Origin: Gammaproteobacteria bacterium
GTDB taxonomy: Bacteria > Pseudomonadota > Gammaproteobacteria > GRL18
DNA: 35,346 nt
NCBI GenBank assembly: GCA_027012135.1
Contig: JALUZF010000074.1
Span: 1-35,346, forward strand
Reading direction: 5' to 3'
Below the pieces are notes generated by a model. That model worked only from the letters and a program-made list of their open reading frames with translations, did no database searches and was not told the origin of the DNA. Positions within the stretch are counted from its first letter, which is position 1. Every line of letters starts with the position of its first letter. The position numbers and the translations under genes are program-made. Below, piece after piece: positions 15,681-24,314 of the stretch.

Positions 15681-16693
15681 TTTGGAGTATTGGAAATATT
15701 AATTTTTCGGTATTTGCCGGGAGTCATGCCAGTTATTTCACGAAAGGCATCGTAAAAGTTAGATTGTGAAGTAAATCCCACACTCAGGCCGACAGAAAGT
15801 ACTGATGCTGAAGGCTCAGCAATTAACATGGCCTTAGCCGCTTCAACTCGCTGTTCCCTGATATAACGGGAGAACCCTTTTCCCAGACGAGTGTTAATAA
15901 GTTCAGATAATTGATGTCCTGATAAATCAAGTCGGCTGGCCAGAGAATTAAGATTAAGCCTGGGATCTTCATATACCTTAGCGTCTTTCATCAATACGGA
16001 TAATTGTTGCATTACTTCATCACAATTAATATTTGCAAGCGTCGTGTTTGTATAGACCTCTTCGGCAGCTTCAACAATTTTGGAAGGCAGTTGAGGAGAC
16101 AGGGCAATTGCCAGGTTTATAAAGATAAATGCCCCTCCGATTGAGCTTGAATACAGGCTGAAAAACAACTTGTTTTCCATTATCGGTAAAGTGAACCCTA
16201 TAATTAACACTATAACGGCAATGATAAAGGTAATGGACAACATGGCGATTTCCAGGTTAAAACGGCTGCGTTGTTCACGTAAGGCATAAACACTGTGTGC
16301 CAGCCATAACAAATACGCAGCGCCAACCGTAAATGAGAGCGGCAACGCCATGGATATAGTTAGCCAGGGTGCGACTATCACTGGTAACAGATGAATTAAA
16401 TCAGTCGGGTGGAATTCTACAGTCCCTTTTAACAGCGGTTTACTGAACAGGTAAAATGCCGGTGCAACGGAAAACAACAAGATAAGATAGAAGCCACTTT
16501 GCATATAGAACAAATCTGAATAAAGATACAGAAAATGAACCAGCTGTAACCCGGCCAATATTAAAACCAGCAATATTCCCATAACACGAACCTGGGGCTG
16601 TTCAGGGTAATACTGAGAATTAAAATGAGTAAACGCTAAAATTATTGCGCTAAAAATTGAATATCCAGTCAATAATATGGCAACTGCCAGCAC
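15677..16693 (-). CDS. Membrane-anchored AraC-family transcriptional regulator
   Basis: The protein is 338 aa. Residues 1 to about 215 contain around seven hydrophobic helices. The last 100 residues are an AraC/XylS DNA-binding domain with both helix-turn-helix elements (LNSLASRLDLSGHQLSELIN; SVGLSVGFTSQSNFYDAFRE) and the family ending GMTPGKYRK. This 7-helix plus AraC layout suggests a membrane receptor that binds DNA directly. The start is GTG, supported by AAAGGA about 9 bases upstream. It lies upstream of, and in the same direction as, the SDR unit, which is a plausible target. Confidence 0.87.
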   Translation of the reverse strand: MLAVAILLTGYSIFSAIILAFTHFNSQYYPEQPQVRVMGILLVLILAGLQLVHFLYLYSDLFYMQSGFYLILLFSVAPAFYLFSKPLLKGTVEFHPTDLIHLLPVIVAPWLTISMALPLSFTVGAAYLLWLAHSVYALREQRSRFNLEIAMLSITFIIAVIVLIIGFTLPIMENKLFFSLYSSSIGGAFIFINLAIALSPQLPSKIVEAAEEVYTNTTLANINCDEVMQQLSVLMKDAKVYEDPRLNLNSLASRLDLSGHQLSELINTRLGKGFSRYIREQRVEAAKAMLIAEPSASVLSVGLSVGFTSQSNFYDAFREITGMTPGKYRKINISNTPK

Positions 16694-16855
16694 GTATTAG
16701 TATCCTTTTATAAATGGTCTTATCAGGTCGGAACTACTACAAATAAAAAAATTAACAATTAAAAATAGTCATAATTCACCTCCATAATAAGCGTACGCAC
16801 AATCATGACTTTTTTGAATATAACGCCTTGCTCACCGGCAATTTGTTAGTTGCAT

Positions 16856-17887
16856 TTATACCACCTTTGAATCTAGTAACTCTTTTATCTGGATAGGTAA
16901 AATGCTACGCGCTCTTTCTGTAATAGCGGCTTCATTCTTTTGCCAGATAATGCCAAGGTATATTATAAATAAGCCGATAGCTGTAAGCGCTATTGGGAAT
17001 AACCAGCTATCCTCAAAGACACTGGATGCTAAATGTCCTAAGTAACCACTACAACCCAACGCACCGAAAATGACAAATACTCGCCTTATTAGTAATACCC
17101 CGACACCAATCATGAAAACATTGATCATGAAATAGATAAATTTAGAAAGTTCACTATCAGAATTTTGGGCTGATAAGCCACACCAAAATGCCATAACTCC
17201 AAATATGTATAACCAAAAAGCATAATCCGCAGTTTTTCTTGCCCTGACATCTACCCAGAATGCCAGGCCGAGCATTAATATCCCACTGTACATTGACACC
17301 AGTTTACGGAGCTCCCATGTTATATCACCACCTGAAATCATTGCTGTTAAATCCATAGACATATACCAAAGAGTTACTGCAATTGGCATAATTAGAAAAG
17401 GATATTTGTATTTCCAGGCTACAACAGTAGCAATGGCTAATGTACCAAGCTCAAGGTATATCCAGTGCCACTTTATGTACCTATGATATTCATTATATGC
17501 GGTTTCATCTGGCCAGAAACCAAATGCCTGCTGTAAGCCATAAATAGCTAAAGGTGTTAATGCTACAACGAAAGTTGCGCAGATACCCGCTGGTATTGCA
17601 TGACCCTTGTTTTGAAAATGATTTGTTAGCTTTAGACCAACGCCTGCATAAATAAGAGAAATAAAGAATATACCCCAACCGCCAAATGACTCCCAACCGA
17701 GGTTCATGAAAAGCGTCATTGCGCCAATAGCAATTAAGCCACCAAAGTAATAAAGAACATGCGTGAAATCGAATATGGGGCCAATATTAGGCTGAGATTT
17801 TAGAAATGCAATTAGCTCATCGGCCTGGTCAGACGTCAGGATATTTTCTTTAACAGCAAGTTTAAGATTTTCCTTAGTTATTTTCAT
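16856..17887 (-). CDS. Multi-pass membrane protein, DUF2157-like
   Basis: The protein is about 343 aa from the ATG at 17887; an upstream ATG at 17920 would add 11 polar residues. The short cytoplasmic N-terminal helix (LKLAVKENILTSDQADELIAFL) is like the start of DUF2157 proteins. About ten hydrophobic segments follow, ending in a charged tail. I chose 17887 because the N-terminal helix begins there and a GGA lies upstream, but evidence is modest. It is monocistronic and its function is unknown. Confidence 0.65.
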   Translation of the reverse strand: MKITKENLKLAVKENILTSDQADELIAFLKSQPNIGPIFDFTHVLYYFGGLIAIGAMTLFMNLGWESFGGWGIFFISLIYAGVGLKLTNHFQNKGHAIPAGICATFVVALTPLAIYGLQQAFGFWPDETAYNEYHRYIKWHWIYLELGTLAIATVVAWKYKYPFLIMPIAVTLWYMSMDLTAMISGGDITWELRKLVSMYSGILMLGLAFWVDVRARKTADYAFWLYIFGVMAFWCGLSAQNSDSELSKFIYFMINVFMIGVGVLLIRRVFVIFGALGCSGYLGHLASSVFEDSWLFPIALTAIGLFIIYLGIIWQKNEAAITERARSILPIQIKELLDSKVV

Positions 17888-18103
17888 AACATTATTTCCA
17901 TTGTGATTTTTTTCTGGCATTTAACATCTTTAATATCCAGAATCTGCAATATTGAGATATAGAGATTCCCTCTGTCTCAATTTCAATATACTACGGATTC
18001 TACTATAAACTTCTTTAAAACAGGTAAGCATGCTTCTGTATATCTCATCTTAATAAGGGAAATATTAACTCATAGGCACAAAGGTGGTATGTTTTTACGC
18101 TGT

Positions 18104-19144
18104 TTACAAAAACCAGTGAGTCAGAGCCCGGCTAAGCCGATCAAACTGCTGAGTGTCGGCAGGCAGGCCAAAACGTACACCGGATGAATTATCCAGCAGC
18201 CGGGTCAATATGCCCTGATGCGCCAGATGGTCAAACAGGCTAAGCGCCTTATGAGTAAATACGGTTTTAAACAATTGGCTGCCGCTTAGTTTTGCCTGTT
18301 GATCAAAATTGTGTATAAAAACAATTAATAGCTTTTCCAGCCTGTCTGATTGTTGTATAAGCCTTTGCCTGTTTTGTTCAATCCATGGAGTATCGTTTAA
18401 AGCTTGTTTTAATACATAACGGGCAGGATGACTTACAGACCAGGGGCCCTGAAAAAATTCAAAATTTTCCAGTACTTTAGGTGGTGCGGCCATAAAGCCG
18501 GCACGGATCCCCGCCAGACCGAAAAACTTGCCAACGGAACGTAATACAATCAGATTATAAGCCTGATTAAAATCGGTATGAGGGAGCAGACTGTATTGTG
18601 GTGTGCAGTCCATAAAGGCTTCATCAATAATCATAAAACCCTTATGCCGGCTTAATTGTTGTTGCCATAATTGCAGGGTTTCAGGAGAATATAAATGGCC
18701 GGAGGGGTTATTGGGATTAATTAAAACCAGTACATTCAGTTCAGGTAAATGATTTTCAATATTATCAGAGGTAAGGTGCATAATTTCGGCTCTGGCCAGC
18801 TGCCAGCTGAATTCATGTTCAGCATAAGCGGGTGTAACCAGTCCAACCCTTGGTCGAGTTGGTATTAAATTGAGTTCTGACAATACTTTGGGTATTAACT
18901 GAATAGCCTCCTGTGAACCCGCAATAGTGATTAAATCCGGGTTTTGATAATAGTCTTGTGCGCATTCTATAAGACCGTCATCAGTTTCAGGCAGACGATT
19001 ATAGACTGCAGTGGGAATTTCAGGGACAGGCCAGCCATTGGGGTTAATCCCCGTAGATAAATCCAGCCAGTCAGACTTTTTAATCTGGTATTTTTTTGTG
19101 GCCGAATTAAGAGCACCGCCATGGGATGGTCGAACCGCTTTCAT
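18104..19144 (-). CDS. cobD: Threonine-phosphate decarboxylase / CobC-type PLP aminotransferase
   Basis: The protein is 346 aa, a fold-type I PLP enzyme of the histidinol-phosphate aminotransferase family. HGGAL near the N terminus and LDLSTGINPNGWP mark the cobalamin branch, which makes (R)-1-amino-2-propanol phosphate for the corrinoid nucleotide loop. PLP contacts are visible in INPNNPSG (143-149), DEAFMD (174-179) and the Schiff-base Lys206 in RSVGKFFGLAGIR. Its ATG immediately follows the cbiB stop with no gap. It is called CobD in Salmonella and CobC in Pseudomonas naming. Confidence 0.9.
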   Translation of the reverse strand: MKAVRPSHGGALNSATKKYQIKKSDWLDLSTGINPNGWPVPEIPTAVYNRLPETDDGLIECAQDYYQNPDLITIAGSQEAIQLIPKVLSELNLIPTRPRVGLVTPAYAEHEFSWQLARAEIMHLTSDNIENHLPELNVLVLINPNNPSGHLYSPETLQLWQQQLSRHKGFMIIDEAFMDCTPQYSLLPHTDFNQAYNLIVLRSVGKFFGLAGIRAGFMAAPPKVLENFEFFQGPWSVSHPARYVLKQALNDTPWIEQNRQRLIQQSDRLEKLLIVFIHNFDQQAKLSGSQLFKTVFTHKALSLFDHLAHQGILTRLLDNSSGVRFGLPADTQQFDRLSRALTHWFL

Positions 19145-20062
19145 TTAAAAACTGATCAGGTTAATAACGGCTGTGGCAAAAAGCCAGAATAAAGTACTGC
19201 GATCCAGCAAACGAGAAGCTTCAATAATACTCTGTGGCTCGGCGGGTTTACCACAGCCCAGACCGGGACGCTCCTTGATTTCACCATGATACTGATCACT
19301 ACCTCCCAGTTGTACACCCAGGGCTCCGGCACCGGCGGCCATAACCACGCCGGCATTAGGACTTTCCCAGAATGGTGCCTGTCTGGCCCAGCATTTGGTG
19401 GCATGGTGCCAGTTGCCCATAAATGCATAAGTTACTGCGGTTAAACGGGCTGGAATATAGTTAAGTAAATCATCCAGTTTGGCAACAAAATAGCCGAAGG
19501 CCTTAAAACGATCGTTTTTATAGCCCCACATGGCATCCAGGGTATTGGTCAGCCGGTATACAACAATACCGGGTGCACCGGCAACCATAAACCAGAAAAT
19601 AGCGGCAAATACGGCATCATTGCCGTTTTCCAGTACCGATTCTGTGGTTGCACGGGCAATATCTTCACTTTCCATGGACTCAGTATCACGGCTGACAATC
19701 ATAGCCAGAGCTTCACGGGCTTTGTCTGTCTGACCAGTCAGCAACGGCTCATAAATATTTCGGGCATGCTGTTTGAGGCTGCTTAAGCCAATAGCCAGAT
19801 AGACGATAAGGATTTCAATAGCATAGCCGATAAAATTATCCGGAGTTAAAAAATCTGTAAGAAACCAGGCCGGGATCAGGCAGACTAATACAGCCAGAAA
19901 ACCATTTACCCGTAACTGTTCATCACTATGCTGAATATGATGATCATTCAGGCGCAGTTCAAGCTGTTCGGCCAGACGGCCGAAACCTACCAGGGGATGA
20001 TATTTTTTAGGTTCAGAAAATAAATAATCAAGCAGTAAGGCGCATGATAGAATAATAAACAT
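19145..20062 (-). CDS. cbiB: Adenosylcobinamide-phosphate synthase (CbiB family)
   Basis: The protein is 305 aa, integral inner membrane. Family features are LLDYLFSEPKKYHPLVGFGRLAE at the N terminus (LDYLF, HPLVGFG), IVSRDTESMESEDIARATTESVLEN (SRDT, ATTESV), NGNDAVFAAIFWF and DAMWGYKN. It attaches aminopropanol phosphate to adenosylcobyric acid, using products of the two neighbouring genes. AAAGGA precedes the ATG. It is divergent from cobQ across 88 bases that hold both promoters, and no cobalamin riboswitch is recognisable there. Confidence 0.92.
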   Translation of the reverse strand: MFIILSCALLLDYLFSEPKKYHPLVGFGRLAEQLELRLNDHHIQHSDEQLRVNGFLAVLVCLIPAWFLTDFLTPDNFIGYAIEILIVYLAIGLSSLKQHARNIYEPLLTGQTDKAREALAMIVSRDTESMESEDIARATTESVLENGNDAVFAAIFWFMVAGAPGIVVYRLTNTLDAMWGYKNDRFKAFGYFVAKLDDLLNYIPARLTAVTYAFMGNWHHATKCWARQAPFWESPNAGVVMAAGAGALGVQLGGSDQYHGEIKERPGLGCGKPAEPQSIIEASRLLDRSTLFWLFATAVINLISF

Positions 20063-20150
20063 GGTGTTCCTTTGATTTAATCCATTAAATTATTACAGTA
20101 ATATAGCCATAACGTTAGCAGAGCATAACATTAAAGAAGCATATTCTAAC

Positions 20151-21626
20151 ATGCAAAACAATAATAAGCAGACAAAAACATTAATGATTCAGGGCACCAC
20201 TTCCGATGCCGGTAAAAGTGTCATGGTGGCCGGCCTGTGCCGCCTGTTTGCCCGAAAAGGCATCAGTGTGGCACCCTTTAAACCGCAGAATATGGCGCTT
20301 AATAGTGCCGTAACCGCACAGGGCGGTGAAATTGGCCGGGCACAGGCGGTACAGGCGCAGGCCTGTTTTCTGCCGCCGCATACGGATATGAACCCGATTT
20401 TACTTAAACCCAATTCTGATACCGGTGCCCAGGTTATTATTCATGGTAAGGCACGGGGCGATATGGATGCCCGCCGCTATCACCAGTATAAAAAAACGGC
20501 TATGCAGGCCGTGCTGGAGTCCCATCAGAGGTTATCTGAACAATATGATTTAATTATTACAGAAGGGGCAGGCAGTCCGGCGGAAATTAACCTGCGGGAA
20601 AATGATATTGCCAATATGGGCTTTGCCGAGGCGGTAGACTGTCCGGTGCTGGTAGTGGCAGATATTGACAAGGGTGGTGTATTTGCCCACTTATACGGTA
20701 CTCTGAGGTTGTTGTCCCATTCTGAACAGCTGCGTATAAAAGGCTTTATTATTAATCGTTTTCGCGGAGATGTGAGTTTGCTTGAGCCGGGTAACCGCTG
20801 GCTGGAACGGGAAACTGCAACACCGGTGCTGGGTGTAATACCTTACCTGCATAATTTACATATTGAGGCGGAAGATGCCATATCCTCACAACAGTTACAG
20901 GCAACAGATGTCCAGCTATTAAATGTGGTGGTACCGGTTTTGCCCCGCATTTCCAACCATACCGATTTTGATCCTCTGCGTCTGCATCCCCAGGTAAATT
21001 TAAGCTATATTGGCGAAGGGGCCGATATTCCAGCGGCGGATCTGCTGATTATTCCTGGATCAAAAAGTGTCCGTCAGGATCTGCAGTGGTTAAGAGATAA
21101 TGGCTGGGATAAGGCCATAGAGCGTCATCTTCGTTATGGTGGTAAGGTGCTGGGGATCTGCGGCGGCCTGCAGATGCTGGGTCAGAGTATTGATGATCCG
21201 CTGGGAATTGAAGGCCGGCCCGGCAGCAATAGAGGGTTGGGCTATTTTGACTATCAGACCATACTGCAAAAAGAAAAATGCCTGCGTCAGGTCAGTGGAG
21301 TTTTTAAGAACAGTCCAGAGATATCAGTCAATGGTTATGAAATCCATGCGGGGCAGACACTGGGCATAACACCACAGCAGGCACTGATACAGTTCAATGA
21401 GCAGTATGACGGTATTCTTTCAGATGATCAGCAGATTATGGCTACCTATCTGCATGGAATTTTTAATCATCCGGATGCTTGTAAGCACTTACTACAGTGG
21501 GCTGGCCTTTTTACCCGGACAAGTTTTGACTATTATGAGTATCAGGAGCAGGCTATTGAACGGGTGGCTGATGCACTGGAAGAACACCTGGATATGAAAA
21601 TGATTGAGCAGATCCTGGATTTTTAA
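20151..21626 (+). CDS. cobQ: Cobyric acid synthase
   Basis: The protein is 491 aa, the usual length. The N-terminal amidoligase P-loop domain has [17 protein letters not shown] (about 15-31) and [10 protein letters not shown]. The C-terminal class I glutamine amidotransferase domain has the nucleophile Cys337 in [11 protein letters not shown] and the catalytic His in YLHGIF. It amidates four carboxylates of adenosylcobyrinic diamide. It is the pathway step before CbiB, encoded divergently. The ribosome site is weak. Confidence 0.95.
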   Translation: MQNNNKQTKTLMIQGTTSDAGKSVMVAGLCRLFARKGISVAPFKPQNMALNSAVTAQGGEIGRAQAVQAQACFLPPHTDMNPILLKPNSDTGAQVIIHGKARGDMDARRYHQYKKTAMQAVLESHQRLSEQYDLIITEGAGSPAEINLRENDIANMGFAEAVDCPVLVVADIDKGGVFAHLYGTLRLLSHSEQLRIKGFIINRFRGDVSLLEPGNRWLERETATPVLGVIPYLHNLHIEAEDAISSQQLQATDVQLLNVVVPVLPRISNHTDFDPLRLHPQVNLSYIGEGADIPAADLLIIPGSKSVRQDLQWLRDNGWDKAIERHLRYGGKVLGICGGLQMLGQSIDDPLGIEGRPGSNRGLGYFDYQTILQKEKCLRQVSGVFKNSPEISVNGYEIHAGQTLGITPQQALIQFNEQYDGILSDDQQIMATYLHGIFNHPDACKHLLQWAGLFTRTSFDYYEYQEQAIERVADALEEHLDMKMIEQILDF

Positions 21627-21725
21627 ACATTGGGCTGATAAACATCAAGACAAAATCAGTAAGAGAATGTTAATATTTTACGATGAACTATTGCGACAAG
21701 TGCAGTACAAGCTAAGGAATTTTAA

Positions 21726-22883
21726 ATGAAAGTCGGACCAAGAGAGATTATTACCCCGTTTCGCCCTATTCCCCTGGATGTGCCGGAAGGGATGAAGCCC
21801 AATGAGTTTTTTAACAGTACGGAAAATCTGCAGGATCTCTCCCAGAATAATGGTCTGCTGTCCAATCCGGAAAACCTGCTCATGTACCGCAAGGCACTGG
21901 GGCATAGTAATGAATTTGACACGTCTATTATTTTTAATTCTTCCAAGTGTATTCTCGATCCGCTGGGGCGTCCGGTCAGACGAACCCAGTTACCAGAGGT
22001 GACTAAAAACACCTGGAACCGGATGAACCAGATCATGATTGAATACATGATGGAAAAATATCCCGACCCAGCCGATGCCCTGATCCTGGCCGGTGAAGCC
22101 AGCCTGGATTCCACCTGGCCCCTGACAGCACCGGGTGTGCCCAGTATCCGTATGCTGCATAACCACTTTATTGTTTTTAATATGGATCAACTGCGCAATG
22201 CGGAAATGGCGGATCCCAATAATCCAAACCTGACGGACGGCGGCCAGAACAGCCTGTTCCAGGCACATATGCGCTCAGTCTACCGCAAGTTTTTTGAATC
22301 GCTGGATTTACAGATCCTTAAACCTATTCACGGAACTGAATCAGAGATTAGTTTAACCGGTTATCCTCAGGGACTACCAAGCTGGGAGATTCAGGGTGGT
22401 GTGGCTATGCTTAAGAGCACCCACTTCTGGAAAGAATATGATTTAATCCTCAAAGGCTTTCTGGACTTTTATCGCACTTTCTTTACTCAGGTATCCACCC
22501 GCAACGCACCTATTCCGGAAAAGGCCTTTTTTCCGGATGAAATTGAAAACACCCTGTTGTTTGATAATGACTTTCTGGCTGCCGCCAAAAAAGTCCGGGA
22601 TATGTGTATTAAAGATGCGAAGTATGCCAATGCCATCCGCTGGCAGCCGGCCTTTAAGCAGCTGATTTACCGTAATGACCAGGGTAAACTAATTGTCACC
22701 ATTAGTCAGAACTCCATAGGTAATGCCATTACTGAATTATTAGGTGTAGTGGTGCGCCGGGTACCGGATGCCGAAGCCTATGAGAAAACCGAAGCGGCTT
22801 TAATTGAAAAATTACTGGAAGTTCGACAACGCTTAATTAATGCCGACCTGGGCGATCCCATCAGGACCCAATACTGGGATTAA
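21726..22883 (+). CDS. Conserved-looking cytoplasmic protein, function not recognised
   Basis: The protein is 385 aa. It has no signal peptide or membrane segments and a balanced charged composition like a folded cytosolic enzyme. An H-N-H-F stretch (145-148, in RMLHNHFIVF) faintly recalls HIT-superfamily nucleotide-binding proteins, but the full HIT triad is not evident and I do not claim it. AAGGA stands before the ATG. It follows cobQ by 99 bases on the same strand and precedes the separately promoted merR. The frame, codon use and ribosome site all support a real gene. Confidence 0.75.
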   Translation: MKVGPREIITPFRPIPLDVPEGMKPNEFFNSTENLQDLSQNNGLLSNPENLLMYRKALGHSNEFDTSIIFNSSKCILDPLGRPVRRTQLPEVTKNTWNRMNQIMIEYMMEKYPDPADALILAGEASLDSTWPLTAPGVPSIRMLHNHFIVFNMDQLRNAEMADPNNPNLTDGGQNSLFQAHMRSVYRKFFESLDLQILKPIHGTESEISLTGYPQGLPSWEIQGGVAMLKSTHFWKEYDLILKGFLDFYRTFFTQVSTRNAPIPEKAFFPDEIENTLLFDNDFLAAAKKVRDMCIKDAKYANAIRWQPAFKQLIYRNDQGKLIVTISQNSIGNAITELLGVVVRRVPDAEAYEKTEAALIEKLLEVRQRLINADLGDPIRTQYWD

Positions 22884-22913
22884 TATTTTCCCGCATAATA
22901 ATTTTTAAAAAAC

Positions 22914-22945
22914 TTGACTCTGTGCCTATGTACAGGGTTTATCCT
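22914..22945 (+). promoter_or_regulatory. MerR-type promoter with over-long spacer and dyad operator
   Basis: TTGACT (22914-22919) and TATCCT (22940-22945) are 20 bp apart (19 bp to TTATCC). An imperfect dyad CTGTGC-CTAT-GTACAG fills the spacer. This is the architecture used by MerR-family metal regulators, which untwist a too-long spacer. It faces merR itself, about 155 bases downstream. Confidence 0.7.
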
Positions 22946-23001
22946 TGATGATGGTTTAGAAAATAATTGCAGTCATATTAATGGCATAGAAGCAAATAAA
23001 A

Positions 23002-23085
23002 ATGAATATCATCAAGAGCCTCTTACAAAACTATGAGGTTCTATGTATATCTATAATCCTGTTAATATTAATAGCCTTGTGTTGA
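23002..23085 (+). CDS. Possible 27-aa hydrophobic peptide in the merR leader
   Basis: MNIIKSLLQNYEVLC is followed by a strongly hydrophobic stretch ending IALC and a TGA 16 bases before the merR ATG. It would be a single-span membrane peptide with two Cys residues. No good ribosome site precedes it (AGAAG about 9 bases upstream at best), so it may be fortuitous. Its position between a metal-type promoter and merR makes it worth recording. Confidence 0.3.
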   Translation: MNIIKSLLQNYEVLCISIILLILIALC

Positions 23086-23101
23086 ACAGGAGGAAAGCGG
23101 C

Positions 23102-23509
23102 ATGGTCAAAGCTCTGACAATTGGTTATCTGGCCAGAATGGCCGGAGTCAATATTGAGACGGTACGTTATTATCAGCGTACCGGTTTAATAGATGAGCCG
23201 CCTAAACCCAGCTCTGGTTATCGTATTTATCCTCTTCAGACTGTAGATCGTATTAAATTTATTAAACGAGCACAGGGATTAGGCTTCAGCCTGAAAGAAA
23301 TTAATGAGTTGCTTGAGCTGGGGGATGGACACTGTGCAGATGTTCGGGTAAAAGCTGAAGAAAAACGTGCTCATATCGAACAGCAGATTATTGAACTGAC
23401 AAAATTACGCAATACCCTCGATACTCTAATCAACAGCTGTCAAAACACTGATGACTCAGTACACTGTCCCATTGTTGAAACTCTGGCAGGACAGGGTACT
23501 GAATTATAA
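23102..23509 (+). CDS. merR: MerR-family metal-responsive regulator (MerR-like)
   Basis: The protein is 135 aa. The winged helix is at the N terminus (LTIGYLARMAGVNIETVRYYQRTGLI), followed by the MerR-specific PPKPSSGYRIY, the long dimer helix, and Cys78, Cys113 and Cys122. Spacings of 35 and 9 match the three Hg(II)-binding cysteines of MerR (82, 117, 126), shifted by four. ZntR/PbrR-type metal specificity remains possible because they share related cysteine positions. A strong AGGAGG precedes the ATG. No mer resistance genes are in the window, and the promoter at 22914 suggests autoregulation. Confidence 0.85.
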   Translation: MVKALTIGYLARMAGVNIETVRYYQRTGLIDEPPKPSSGYRIYPLQTVDRIKFIKRAQGLGFSLKEINELLELGDGHCADVRVKAEEKRAHIEQQIIELTKLRNTLDTLINSCQNTDDSVHCPIVETLAGQGTEL

Positions 23510-23518
23510 ATCAGCGGC

Positions 23519-24178
23519 TCATTCTTCCACCGGCAGGCCGGAAGCCTTCCATTCGGGAAAACCGTCCTGCAGACGATGGGCTTTAAAGCCCTTTTCTCTA
23601 AGCCGGGCAACCGCTTCAAAGGCCAGAACACAGTGAGGACCTCGACAATAGGCCACCACTTCCTGTTCTGAGTCCAGCTTATCCAGGTGTTTTTCAAGTT
23701 CGGATAAAGGCACATTAATGGCACCCGGTACATGCCCTGACTGATATTCCTCTGCGGGACGTACATCCAGAACGGTCACCAGATCATTGCGAACCCGGTC
23801 AAGCAGTTCGCTGGCCGGAACAGGCTCAAGGTTGTCCTTAACCGTCAGGAACGCATTGACCAGTTGCTGTACTTCTGCCAGGTGGCGTTCCGCTACATTA
23901 CGCAGTGAATTAAACAAATTAATGACATCGTCACCACTGATACGGTAAAACACTTTCAGACCTTTTTTGGTGCTGACCACCAGGCCTGCCTGACGCAATT
24001 GCTGCAGATGCTGGGAGGTATTGGCAACTGACAGCCCGGAGACTCTGGCCAGTTCATCCACACTGCGCTCACCCTGGGCAATAAATTCGAGCAATTCAAG
24101 GCGGTTGCCATTACTCAATGCTTTACCCACCCGGGCAAACTGAGTAAATAAATCCTGTTTGAAATGAACACTTGACAT
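23519..24178 (-). CDS. ArsR-family repressor fused to a rhodanese domain
   Basis: The protein is 219 aa. Residues about 10-95 form an ArsR winged helix (ALSNGNRLELLEFI, VDELARVSGLSVANTSQHLQ, GLKVFYRI). Residues about 122-215 form a rhodanese domain (VLDVRPAEEYQSGHVPGAIN) with active-site loop CRGPHC, Cys178 and Cys183. The DNA-binding half contains no Cys, so any sulfane or redox sensing would go through the rhodanese half. An in-frame TTG ten codons upstream exists; the ATG at 24178 fits the family better. It is convergent with merR (9-base gap) and divergent from the desaturase-family gene. Confidence 0.9.
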   Translation of the reverse strand: MSSVHFKQDLFTQFARVGKALSNGNRLELLEFIAQGERSVDELARVSGLSVANTSQHLQQLRQAGLVVSTKKGLKVFYRISGDDVINLFNSLRNVAERHLAEVQQLVNAFLTVKDNLEPVPASELLDRVRNDLVTVLDVRPAEEYQSGHVPGAINVPLSELEKHLDKLDSEQEVVAYCRGPHCVLAFEAVARLREKGFKAHRLQDGFPEWKASGLPVEE

Positions 24179-24200
24179 AAAACTGAATACCTTTAAAATA

Positions 24201-24224
24201 GTATTCAATAGATTAATTGAATAC
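24201..24224. promoter_or_regulatory. Palindromic operator, probably for the ArsR-rhodanese repressor
   Basis: GTATTCAAT (24201-24209) and ATTGAATAC (24216-24224) are perfect 9-bp arms with a 6-base centre. A further GAATAC (24185-24190) pairs with the left arm. AT-rich ATTC/GAAT dyads of this kind are typical of ArsR-family operators such as BigR. It sits in the divergent promoter region. Confidence 0.65.
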
Positions 24225-24314
24225 TTTAATTATAATTAAAAACTTATATACTCAGCAATTATATCGATAACAGACAATGCTGGCTACCGGTCGTTTAACC
24301 TAACAGGAACAACA

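Noticed and set aside
20063-20150. Cobalamin riboswitch between cbiB and cobQ
   Set aside because: The 88-base gap is too short and shows no B12-box-like sequence.
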